Source of the DNA: Sphaerisporangium viridialbum | GTDB taxonomy: Bacteria > Actinomycetota > Actinomycetes > Streptosporangiales > Streptosporangiaceae | Direction of reading: 5' to 3' | Length of the DNA stretch: 64,000 nucleotides | Assembly: GCF_049674955.1 (NCBI RefSeq) | Contig: NZ_CP187232.1 | Span: 5,146,001 to 5,210,000, forward strand | In this document: positions 53,435 to 61,216 of the stretch, in pieces | How positions within the stretch are numbered: position 1 is the first letter of the stretch | Layout: every line of letters begins with the position of its first letter | Program-made: the position numbers and the translations under genes | Notes under the pieces: generated by a model | Told to the model about the DNA's origin: nothing | What the model saw: the letters and a program-made list of their open reading frames with translations, nothing else | Databases searched by the model: none

Positions 53435-54025
53435 ATGGACATTCATCGATGCAAGGTGAGAAGTATCCGCCTGGCTCTCATCGGCGGGCTCGGGATGGCG
53501 CTGATCGGCGCCGCCACGCCGCGGGAGGCCACGACGCCGGCCGTGGACGCGGCGGCACCGGCCGTATCAGGGGTGCCGCGGAAGGACCAGACCGACACAG
53601 ACCGCGCGGCTCTGCGCCGCATCTGGGAGCAGCAGGCGGACGCCTGGGCCCGGGGGGACGCCGGAGCGTACGCCAGGAGTTACACCACCGATGCCGACCT
53701 GATCAACATCAGGGGCGAGCACTTCCACACCCGTGACTCGATAGCCACGAGAATCCAGTACTACTTTAATAATCACCTCAAGAACACTCATATCCTCCGA
53801 ATGGAGGAAGAGGTGCGCTTCGTGTCTCCCACGATGGCGATCATCCTCCGGAAGGACTGCGTGCTTTACGGCGCCGAGAAGGCCTGCCGCCCGGACACGC
53901 GATCGATCAACACCAGCCTCGCCGTCAAGTATTCGGGCCGCTGGATGGTCACGTCATTCCACAACACCCTCATGCGGCAGCAGAACGCGCCGCTCCCGTC
54001 GTTCAGGAAATTCTCCAGAGACTGA
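53435..54025 (+). CDS. Secreted SgcJ/EcaC-type (SnoaL-like) protein, first copy
   Basis: 196 residues. Signal-like hydrophobic segment (IRLALIGGLGMALIGAA), then an alpha+beta cone domain: IWEQQADAWARGDAGAYARSYTTDADLINI, EVRFVSPTMAIILRKDCVLYG, GRWMVTSFHNTLM. This is the SgcJ/EcaC branch of the NTF2-like/DUF4440 fold. ATG 53435 was preferred over 53431 because the same start context recurs in the next gene. The paralogue follows after 68 bases. Function unknown. Confidence 0.82.
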   Translation: MDIHRCKVRSIRLALIGGLGMALIGAATPREATTPAVDAAAPAVSGVPRKDQTDTDRAALRRIWEQQADAWARGDAGAYARSYTTDADLINIRGEHFHTRDSIATRIQYYFNNHLKNTHILRMEEEVRFVSPTMAIILRKDCVLYGAEKACRPDTRSINTSLAVKYSGRWMVTSFHNTLMRQQNAPLPSFRKFSRD

Positions 54026-54093
54026 CCGCGAGCCGCCACACGGCCCGAGTCACAGGGGAAACGCCTCCCTCACCATCTTCGAACGGGGCACAG

Positions 54094-54639
54094 ATGGGCA
54101 TTCATCGATACGCGAGGAGAACGATCGGCCTGGCTCTCGCGGGCGGGCTCGGTCTGGCGCTGAGCGCCGCCGTCACACCCACCGGGACCACGACGCCGGC
54201 GAGCCACGCGCGCTCGGCACCGGCCGGCTCGCGGCCGGCGGTTCCCTACGACACCGAGCTCGCCGCTCTGGCCCGGCTCTGGCAGCAGCAGGCCGACGCC
54301 TGGGCCCGAGGCAACGGCAAGGCGTACGCCGCGACGTACACCGCGGACGCCGACTTCGTGAACGTCACGGGCGATCACCTGCGCACCCGCGACGAGATCG
54401 GGACCAAGTTCCAGCGCTACCTCGGCAACCAGCTCAAGAACAGCCGCATCCACACCGTCGAAGAGAAGATCCACCTGCTGAACCCCTCGACGGCCTTCAT
54501 CATCAGGAAGGGCTGCGTGTTCTTCGGTTCGGAGCGGACCTGCCACCCGAACACCCTCTCCTGGAACACCAGCATCGTCGTCAAGCAGTCGGGCCAGTGG
54601 CTCGTCAGGTCCTTCCACAACACCCTCGTCCGCCGCTGA
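54094..54639 (+). CDS. Secreted SgcJ/EcaC-type (SnoaL-like) protein, second copy
   Basis: 181 residues. It is a tandem paralogue of the preceding gene: same MxIHRxxxRxIxLAL start, QQADAWARGN, YTADADFVNVTGDHLRTRDEIGTK, FHNTLVRR, and a shared Cys pair (KGCVFFGSERTC versus KDCVLYGAEKAC). The Cys pair may form a disulphide outside the cell. Upstream sequence of both starts is alike, so duplication included the leader. Confidence 0.82.
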   Translation: MGIHRYARRTIGLALAGGLGLALSAAVTPTGTTTPASHARSAPAGSRPAVPYDTELAALARLWQQQADAWARGNGKAYAATYTADADFVNVTGDHLRTRDEIGTKFQRYLGNQLKNSRIHTVEEKIHLLNPSTAFIIRKGCVFFGSERTCHPNTLSWNTSIVVKQSGQWLVRSFHNTLVRR

Positions 54640-54699
54640 CGGGCCCCGCGCCCGAGTGGCCGGATGCCGGGAAGCGTCCGTCCGAGCCGCGCGGGCGGG

Positions 54700-54942
54700 T
54701 CAGCGGCGGGTGCGGTCGGCGTAGACGTCCAGTCGCGTCGCCGCCTCGGCCAGATCGGCGGAGGCCGTGAGGCAGGCGGCGACGTGGGCGTTCACGGTCT
54801 CCCTCAGCCACGCGGGCGCGGCGCCTTCGGCCTCCAGCCGGGCCTCGATGTCGCGCAGACGTTCGGCGCAGTCGGCGAGCACGAGGGCGTCGGACCGCAG
54901 GACCCCGGCGTGGACGGCGATCGCTTCTGGAACGGCGGGCAT
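54700..54942 (-). CDS. Small helical protein, possibly type VII secretion-related
   Basis: 80 residues, nearly all helix-forming, with a central Trp (APAWLRETV) between two heptad-like helices. This two-helix layout around a Trp is reminiscent of WXG100/EspC-type secretion targets, but the exact WxG turn is missing, so the assignment is tentative. ATG 54942 has GAAGGAG 8 bases upstream and lies 17 bases after the hydrolase stop, so it is the last gene of the P450-COX operon. Confidence 0.65.
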   Translation of the reverse strand: MPAVPEAIAVHAGVLRSDALVLADCAERLRDIEARLEAEGAAPAWLRETVNAHVAACLTASADLAEAATRLDVYADRTRR

Positions 54943-54959
54943 CCGGAATGCTCCTTCGG

Positions 54960-57104
54960 TCAGGTGGTGCGCACCGGGACACCGGCGCCCCGCAGCGTCT
55001 GGTTGGCGAGGGCGGACAGGCACAGCAGCGGGCGGGCGCCGTCGAGGCCCAGCGCCCGCAGGTGCCCGGCCATGGGGTGAGCCGCCTGCCCGACGACCAG
55101 GCGGCCCCGTGGCGCCGGATGCACCCGGCCCCGGCCCCGGGTCTCGACGCACGACCGCAGCGTGGTGCCCTCGTGGCGCGAATAGCCGACCAGATCGGGG
55201 GCCCTCACCGGGATTCCCGGGCCCAGCCGGCCACGGAAGGACAGGAACCCGCCGTCCGGACCGCCCGCCGCGATGCGGAAGGACCTCGCGGTGAGCTCGA
55301 TCCGAAGGTCGGCCAGAGCCGGCTCGCACCCCCAGACCTCCGGTGGCACGGCCGACACCGCCTCGGTGTCCACCACGGAGCCGAGCAGCCCACTGCCGGA
55401 GCGCCGGCGGCGTGCCCTCCTGAACAGGTCGGGCCACACCCTGAGCGACGTGGCCCGCCACGGGTCGTGCACGACGATGCCGAGGCTCACCTCGCGGTAG
55501 GCCCCGATGCTGGTGCGCCGGTTGGATGACGCGTGGACGGCGACCAGGGCGCGCCCCGCGACCTGGACGGCGGGCCCGAGCCCGGTGCCCTCCAGCAGGG
55601 CCGCCGCCGCACCGGGATCCACCGCGAAGTACGCCGTGAGGGCGGCTCCGTCCTGGCATCTGATCGGCAGCTCGATCTCCCCGTCCGGCGTGGCGGCCCG
55701 GTAGGTGGGCACGGTGAGGAAGGGAAAGCCCTCGGGATAGGGGACATGGTCGAACAGGAGGTAGGCCTGTGAGCGGGTGACCGGTCCCCGGTAGGGGGTG
55801 AGAGCCTGGTCGATGCGGTCGCGGGCCTCGGGCAGGTCGTCGGCGATGTTGGCGGTGTAGTGCTCGATGCTGTGGCAGATCGGGAACAGGTGGGTCGCGT
55901 CGGAGTAGTCCACGACGTACCAGCCGGGGTGCAGGTCGAAGCAGCCGCCCGCGCCCTGCCCGTCGAGGGTGGGGATGATGTCGTGCTGGTTGGTGACGCT
56001 GGCCACCCAGGTGCGCGGGTCGGCGGGTCTCTTGAAGTCGACCGGCGACCCGATGGCCACGGCGTGGGTGACGGTGTAACGGGCGCAGAACGCCGGGTCC
56101 TGCGCGAGGTTCATGATGGCCGCGCCGCCGGCGCTGTGCCCGATCAGGGCGATCTCGGCTCCGCTCGGGATGCCGGAGTCGTCGATGGCCTTGACCAGCG
56201 CGCGGCTGTAGGGCCCGCTGTCGAGCACGGCGCTGCTGAAGGCGCCGAGAAGATCCTGCGGGGTGTCGTTGTCGGGCCGCCCCGGCCTCATGCCGGGCAC
56301 CTGGACGACGTGGCGCACCACCCCGTCCGGGCCGGTGAGGCTCTGGATCAGCATGCGCCCGGTCGTGCCGACGACGCCGATGTTGCGCAGGAAGCCGAGC
56401 AGCGACCCGTGGGAGGTCAGCCGCGCGGCCTCGGAGGCGTCCAGCTCCACGCGCCGGGCGGCCCCCTCCCCGGTGTCGAGCACCGCTATGGCCCTGTTGC
56501 TCATGCCGGTTATGGGATCGGCGGTGGCGTACCCTCCCCCGGTCGCGATCAGCCACGCGGCGGTGTCGTTGAGGGGGTTCTCGTCCAGCAGGGCCCGCAG
56601 GGCGAGAACCTCGCCGAAGACCGGGGCGAGCCCGCTGAGGGTGCGCACCGCGCCGCGGTCCTTCAGCAGGGCGCGCAGCGCCCTGAGCGACTGGATGTCG
56701 CGTGCGGCGCCGACCGCCTCGATGAGCCTGCCCATCAGAGGGTCGCCGGCCAGCTCGGGGTGGTCCTCGGTGACGGCGGCGATGCGGAGCCGCAGCGAGG
56801 TCGCCAGGATGAGCACGGCCAGGCTCTCGGCGCCGACCATGCCGCCCGCCCTGGCCGCGAGCCCGCCCAGCCGGCCGCCCGCGACCGCGTACCCGAGCCC
56901 TCGGCGATCGGTCACCGCGCGCAGCAGGGCACGCTGCGCGCGGTAGCCCTCGGCCGGGGCGCGCCACAGCGCGCCGAGCACGGCGCCGTCGGCGAGCGCC
57001 GCCGTGGCGTGGGCGGAGGTCTCCTGGATCGCCGCCCCGATCTCGGCCAGCTCGCGGGCCGCCGTGCGCAGCGGCTTCGCCGCCGGGGCGCCGCAGTCGC
57101 TCAC
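54960..57104 (-). CDS. Alpha/beta hydrolase fused to an acetoacetate decarboxylase-like domain
   Basis: 714 residues. N-terminal helical region of about 170 residues, with a Trp turn near residue 47 (GALWRAPAEGY). Alpha/beta hydrolase with the nucleophile in IGHSAGGAAI (S324), likely Asp in TNQHDIIP and His in HSIEHY. From about residue 430 to 560 a region (AYLLFDHVPYPEGFPFLTVP, ALLEGTGLG, TSIGAYREVSLG) resembles the acetoacetate-decarboxylase-like fold (ADC domain), though the lysine pair is not evident. GTG 57104 overlaps the peroxidase stop (GTGA). It may hydrolyse or rearrange the oxidised lipid made by the preceding enzymes, or release it from membrane lipids. No signal peptide. Confidence 0.72.
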   Translation of the reverse strand: MSDCGAPAAKPLRTAARELAEIGAAIQETSAHATAALADGAVLGALWRAPAEGYRAQRALLRAVTDRRGLGYAVAGGRLGGLAARAGGMVGAESLAVLILATSLRLRIAAVTEDHPELAGDPLMGRLIEAVGAARDIQSLRALRALLKDRGAVRTLSGLAPVFGEVLALRALLDENPLNDTAAWLIATGGGYATADPITGMSNRAIAVLDTGEGAARRVELDASEAARLTSHGSLLGFLRNIGVVGTTGRMLIQSLTGPDGVVRHVVQVPGMRPGRPDNDTPQDLLGAFSSAVLDSGPYSRALVKAIDDSGIPSGAEIALIGHSAGGAAIMNLAQDPAFCARYTVTHAVAIGSPVDFKRPADPRTWVASVTNQHDIIPTLDGQGAGGCFDLHPGWYVVDYSDATHLFPICHSIEHYTANIADDLPEARDRIDQALTPYRGPVTRSQAYLLFDHVPYPEGFPFLTVPTYRAATPDGEIELPIRCQDGAALTAYFAVDPGAAAALLEGTGLGPAVQVAGRALVAVHASSNRRTSIGAYREVSLGIVVHDPWRATSLRVWPDLFRRARRRRSGSGLLGSVVDTEAVSAVPPEVWGCEPALADLRIELTARSFRIAAGGPDGGFLSFRGRLGPGIPVRAPDLVGYSRHEGTTLRSCVETRGRGRVHPAPRGRLVVGQAAHPMAGHLRALGLDGARPLLCLSALANQTLRGAGVPVRTT

Positions 57105-58687
57105 CGCTCCTCCCGCCTGGTCAGGCTCACGAAGCGCGGCCGAGGGTCCTCGGGGACGTTGCGGTGGAGCACGTCGGACAGCGTGCGCGTGGTGGCGATG
57201 ATCTTCATGCCGTACGGGGAGAAGGTCGCGGTGGTGAACACCCGGGAGGCCAGCAGCGGATTGGTCAGCGCCTGCGAGAAGGCGTCGATGGCGATGATCT
57301 TCGTGAGGAGCGGCGGCAGCATGGCGTTGGCGTCCCCCGGCTCCTCGGCGAACAGGCCGACGTACAGATCAAGGTCGTCCACCCCTCGGTACAGCTCGCG
57401 GAGCGCCTCGCTCACCCGCGCGTCGCCGGAGACCTGCTCGAAGCGGCGCACGCGGGGGAAGCGGCAGTGCTCGCGGTAGCTGTTGTAGGGGGCGAGGTTC
57501 AGCGCGCGCGACTCGGCGACGCTGGCGATGTCGACCTCACGCAGCACGGGGTCGGTGTTGAACAGGCCGATGCGACCGGCCCGTTGCAGGGACGCCTCCT
57601 CGAACAGCCGGCCGAGACCGGGACCGGGGATCAGCGCTCCGCCGGCCAGGGTGTCCGCCATCGGCAGCTCCCTGCCGCCCACGCACAGGGTGGAGGGGAT
57701 CAGGCTGTGCCAGCGGTACACCAGGTTGAACTCCGCCGAGGCCCAGTTCTCGCGGTGCCAGGGAGCACGGGCCAGCATGGTGGACAGCCGAGGGTCGAGA
57801 GTGAAGCGGAAGTGGTACGGGGTGATGTGGTTGATGTACTCCTCGACCACCAGCTTGATCAGCAGCACGATGAGGATGTTGCGGGTGGTCTGGAACAGCC
57901 GCTCGTCGTCCCAGCGCGGATAGTGGCGGGCCAGGAGGCGCGCCACCCTGTTGTGCTCGCGAAGGAACAGCACGGTGAGCATGGTGAAGCCGATCTGGAT
58001 GTTGCCCCGGTCGCTGCCGGTGGCGAACAGCGTGTCGCGCCGCGCGACGGTGAGCTCGGCGAAGCGGATCACGCTCAGCGCGGAGAACTCCGGCTTGATG
58101 GCGCCGTTCTCGCAGAGGTAGGGAGGGAACTCGGCGCCGTCGAGCGTCTGGCTCTTGAGCAGCCCGCCCTCGAAGGTGCGCAGGGCGGCGGTGGCTCTGG
58201 CGTCGAGCCCGTAGAGCTGGTTCAGGTCGATGTGGTGGTTCGAGCTGTTCTTGCGCGGGTCCCTCGGGACGTTGGTGTCGCCGCGCAGGAAACCGTCGGT
58301 GAACCACTGGGCGAAGTACGCGAACAGCACGGTCGACCGGGGACACGGGATCATGGTGTCGCCGCGGGTGAACAGGTCGGCGGCGCGCTCCGGCGTGGGC
58401 CGCCCGCCGCCGGCCCCCGCGACCGGGGGCACGTGACGCCCGCTGAACGTGCGATCGGTCAGCGAGGCCCACGAGGTGTAGTCGGCCATGGTGCTCAGCG
58501 GCTCGGGCCGTGGCGGCATCTCGCGCACCGCGTGGTCGATCAACGAGGCGTTGAGGCGCCGCCGCACGGGCTGGACGCGCTGCGCGAGATCCCACAACGG
58601 GCGTCCGCGCGTCAGGGCCAGGAACCTGAGACGGTTGGCGGCGCCGTCGGTCGCGATGCTTCTGGCCGTGCTGGGCTCCACCGTCAC
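57101..58687 (-). CDS. Cyclooxygenase-like haem dioxygenase (animal-peroxidase superfamily)
   Basis: 528 residues. Conserved blocks of the cyclooxygenase/fungal dioxygenase group: FAYFAQWFTDGFLRGD, HIDLNQLYGLD, LFLREHNRVARLL, DDERLFQTTRNILI, EFNLVYRWHSLIP, ELYRGVDDLDLYVGL. Y324 and H327 (YRWH) match COX Tyr385 and proximal His388; S471 (DAFSQAL) matches the Ser530 position. Q127 matches Gln203, but the distal His207 position is D131. It should therefore make a lipid radical and add O2, with weak or no peroxidase activity. No signal peptide or EGF/membrane-binding domain. GTG 58687 overlaps the P450 stop (GTGA). Confidence 0.87.
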   Translation of the reverse strand: MTVEPSTARSIATDGAANRLRFLALTRGRPLWDLAQRVQPVRRRLNASLIDHAVREMPPRPEPLSTMADYTSWASLTDRTFSGRHVPPVAGAGGGRPTPERAADLFTRGDTMIPCPRSTVLFAYFAQWFTDGFLRGDTNVPRDPRKNSSNHHIDLNQLYGLDARATAALRTFEGGLLKSQTLDGAEFPPYLCENGAIKPEFSALSVIRFAELTVARRDTLFATGSDRGNIQIGFTMLTVLFLREHNRVARLLARHYPRWDDERLFQTTRNILIVLLIKLVVEEYINHITPYHFRFTLDPRLSTMLARAPWHRENWASAEFNLVYRWHSLIPSTLCVGGRELPMADTLAGGALIPGPGLGRLFEEASLQRAGRIGLFNTDPVLREVDIASVAESRALNLAPYNSYREHCRFPRVRRFEQVSGDARVSEALRELYRGVDDLDLYVGLFAEEPGDANAMLPPLLTKIIAIDAFSQALTNPLLASRVFTTATFSPYGMKIIATTRTLSDVLHRNVPEDPRPRFVSLTRREER

Positions 58688-59994
58688 TCTCCCTTCCCCT
58701 GCGGGCCGAGCCCGAGGACGAACCGGTCGGGGAAGATGCCGTGGGCGCGGACCACCGCGCCGTCCGGCGGCGTGAGCAGGCGCACGCCGGGGCGCCGGAG
58801 CAGGCGGCGCACCACCTCGCAGATGACGGCCCTCGCGGGGTGCACTCCGAGGCAGGCGTGGTGGCCGTGGCCGAAGAACAGCCGGACGTGCCCCGGACGG
58901 TCGAGGCGGAACTCCTCGGGCTCCTCCACCGCGTCGGCGTCGAACATGGCCGAGGCAGGGGCGGCGAGCACGAACGTGCCCGCGGGGACGACCGTGCGGC
59001 GCGGGGTGCCGGCGGCGAGCACGTGGTCGCGCTCGCACACGCGGGGAAGCAGCTTGAAGAACGGGCTGAACCGCAGCGCCTCCCAGACATGGCCGTCGAA
59101 CCGGGCCGGATCGGGGTCGGCGGCGGCCTCCACGGCCTGCGCCAGCACGTGGGGGCGGATCATGATCTGCTCGACCGCCTCCACCATGGCTCCTGGCCCG
59201 CTCTCCAGGAACCCCAGGGGCAGCCCCGCCATGTTGATCAGCATGCGCTCGTCGCCGGCGTCGAGTTCGGCGGGAAGCGTCGTGCGGATGAGGCGCGAGA
59301 AGACGTCCTCGGGTGGCGGCACCCGCCCCGCGTCGAGGGCGGCGCGGCGTTCGGCGAGCAGCCCGCGCAGGTAGTCCATCATCTCCTCGCCCGCGAGGAC
59401 CGACGCGGCCCGGATCTCGGGGTCGCCCTGGTAGTTGGCGAAGCCGTCGGTGACCATGGCCCTGGTCCACCTCGACAGGGTCTCGGGAGTGGGCCCGGGC
59501 AGGCCGAAGTACTCGGCGCACACGCGCAGGGCGACGTGCCGGAACAGTTCGCCGACGGCTTCGACGCGCCCTCGCCCCGACGCGGCGTCCAGGGCCTCGT
59601 CCGCGAGGCGCCCGGCCAGCCCGCGCAGGCGCACGGCGTCCTCGTGAGGGAGCATGACCTGCATCAGGCCCTTCTCGCGCCAGTTCATCGGGGTCGCGTC
59701 CCTGGCGAGCATGAACGGACCGCCCAGCGCGGCGTCCAGGCGCGGCCCGAACGCCCGTACCGAGAAGACCTCCTCCCGGGAGAGCACCTCGGTGACGTCG
59801 GCGAACCGGGTCACGACGGTGAAGGCCGGGGTGACGAAGATGGGCCTCTGCTCGCGCAGCACCGCGAAGAAGGCGCGCCAGTCGGTGCGCATCCACTCCC
59901 GTACGAGGGCGAACGCGGACATCGGATCGCGGGCCATGGCCGCGTCGTACCGCTCCAGATGGTCGCCCGCGGTCGCCTGATCGACAGCACCCAT
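58684..59994 (-). CDS. Cytochrome P450, hydroperoxide-processing type
   Basis: 436 residues. Haem loop FGHGHHACLG with Cys381; K-helix ExxR E305-R308 (EALRFSP). The I-helix (about 250-270: LINMAGLPLGF) has no acid/Thr pair (normally AGxDT); instead Asn254 stands before the AG. P450s that rearrange hydro- or endoperoxides, such as prostacyclin synthase and the linoleate diol synthase P450 domain, also lack the Thr and use an Asn. Next to the COX-like gene this suggests a peroxide-using isomerase or peroxygenase. ATG 59994 has GGAGGG about 12 bases upstream; first gene of the operon. Confidence 0.9.
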   Translation of the reverse strand: MGAVDQATAGDHLERYDAAMARDPMSAFALVREWMRTDWRAFFAVLREQRPIFVTPAFTVVTRFADVTEVLSREEVFSVRAFGPRLDAALGGPFMLARDATPMNWREKGLMQVMLPHEDAVRLRGLAGRLADEALDAASGRGRVEAVGELFRHVALRVCAEYFGLPGPTPETLSRWTRAMVTDGFANYQGDPEIRAASVLAGEEMMDYLRGLLAERRAALDAGRVPPPEDVFSRLIRTTLPAELDAGDERMLINMAGLPLGFLESGPGAMVEAVEQIMIRPHVLAQAVEAAADPDPARFDGHVWEALRFSPFFKLLPRVCERDHVLAAGTPRRTVVPAGTFVLAAPASAMFDADAVEEPEEFRLDRPGHVRLFFGHGHHACLGVHPARAVICEVVRRLLRRPGVRLLTPPDGAVVRAHGIFPDRFVLGLGPQGKGE

Positions 59995-60244
59995 GCCGTA
60001 GGACCCTCCGTCTCACGTGTGAACCGCCACCGGACCCGCGACCCGGCCGAGACCGCCACTTTGCGTATTCGCGATGGAACGCCGAGTCACATCGACCCTA
60101 GAATAGCTACAGATTGCGTTCCCTTGCCTGCCGTACGTGATTGATGCGTCACTTCCAGGCAACTCCCGCCGCCCGGCCGTCCGGCCGTTGAATGGGTGGC
60201 CGCACCGCGCACCAGACGTGACCCGACGACCGCAGGGAGCGAGC

Positions 60245-61216
60245 ATGACCATGTCGGCCTTCCCGCCGGCCCATCCGGAGCGAGGCACGGCCGAGACGGT
60301 GGCGGTCACGGCCGGGCGCCGCACCGCCTACCTCATCGCCCTGGTCGTCCTGCCGGTGCTGATCCTGGCCATGGCCGTGCCCGCCGCCTGGGGGTGGGGC
60401 GTCGGCCCGCGCGACGTGGTCATCGCCGTCGTCATGTACCTGATCAGCATCTTCGGCATCGCGATCGGCTACCACCGGCACTTCACCCACCGGGCGTTCA
60501 AGTGCCGCAGGCCGCTGCGCGTCGCGCTCATGCTGGCCGGCGGCATGGCGCTCGAAGGCCCGGTCACGCTGTGGACGGCCGAGCACCGCCGCCACCACAA
60601 GTACGCCGACCGGCCCGGCGATCCGCACTCGCCGTGGCGCTACGGCGACAGCGGCCCCGCCCTGCTGCGGGGCATGGCGCACGCCCATGTCGGGTGGTTC
60701 TTCACCGCGCGCCGGCGCTCCAGCCGCGAGCACTGGGTGCCCGACCTGATGGCCGATCCGGACGTCCGGCGGTTCGACTCCGCCTATCCGGCCGTCGCGG
60801 TGCTGTCCTTCCTGCTACCGGCGGCGGCGGGAGGACTGTGGGCGATGTCGTGGGCGGGCATGTGGACCGCCCTGTTCTGGGGCGGCCTGGTCCGCTACGC
60901 CGTGGTGCACCATGTGACCTGGTCGGTGAACTCCGTCGCCCACACCTTCGGCGAGCGGCCCTTCATGACCAGGGACCGCTCGTCCAACGTCCGGTGGGTG
61001 GCGTTGCTGACCCTCGGCGAGGGCTGGCACAACTGGCATCACGTCGAGCCGACGTGCGCCCGCCACGGCGTGCTCAGAGGGCAGCTCGACCCGAGCGCCC
61101 GGCTGATCCGCTGGTTCGAGCGGGCGGGCTGGGCGTACGCCGTGCGCTGGCCGGACCGCGCGCGCCTGCTCGCCCGCCGGGCTCCGGCCGGCCTCAGCCG
61201 ACGAAGGCCGGGTTGA
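60245..61216 (+). CDS. Membrane fatty acyl desaturase (delta-9/SCD-like)
   Basis: 323 residues. Three His boxes: HRHFTH, EHRRHH and HNWHH (GEGWHNWHHVEP), plus membrane helices around 25-70 and 170-200. It belongs to the acyl-CoA/acyl-lipid desaturase family and puts a double bond into a fatty acid. ATG 60245 has GGGAG 5 bases upstream. It is divergent from the P450 gene with a 250-base gap, so it could supply unsaturated substrate to the COX-like enzyme. Its 3' end overlaps the convergent beta-propeller gene by 23 bases. Confidence 0.9.
   Translation: MTMSAFPPAHPERGTAETVAVTAGRRTAYLIALVVLPVLILAMAVPAAWGWGVGPRDVVIAVVMYLISIFGIAIGYHRHFTHRAFKCRRPLRVALMLAGGMALEGPVTLWTAEHRRHHKYADRPGDPHSPWRYGDSGPALLRGMAHAHVGWFFTARRRSSREHWVPDLMADPDVRRFDSAYPAVAVLSFLLPAAAGGLWAMSWAGMWTALFWGGLVRYAVVHHVTWSVNSVAHTFGERPFMTRDRSSNVRWVALLTLGEGWHNWHHVEPTCARHGVLRGQLDPSARLIRWFERAGWAYAVRWPDRARLLARRAPAGLSRRRPG

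Noticed and set aside
57101..58687. Peroxinectin- or myeloperoxidase-type secreted peroxidase
   Set aside because: No signal peptide, no calcium-loop motif, distal His missing, and the YRWH block matches COX/Ppo-type dioxygenases.
58688..60016. Upstream extension of the COX-like gene through the P450 gene in another frame
   Set aside because: The P450 frame is real there; the GTG at 58687 overlapping its stop gives a family-like N-terminus.
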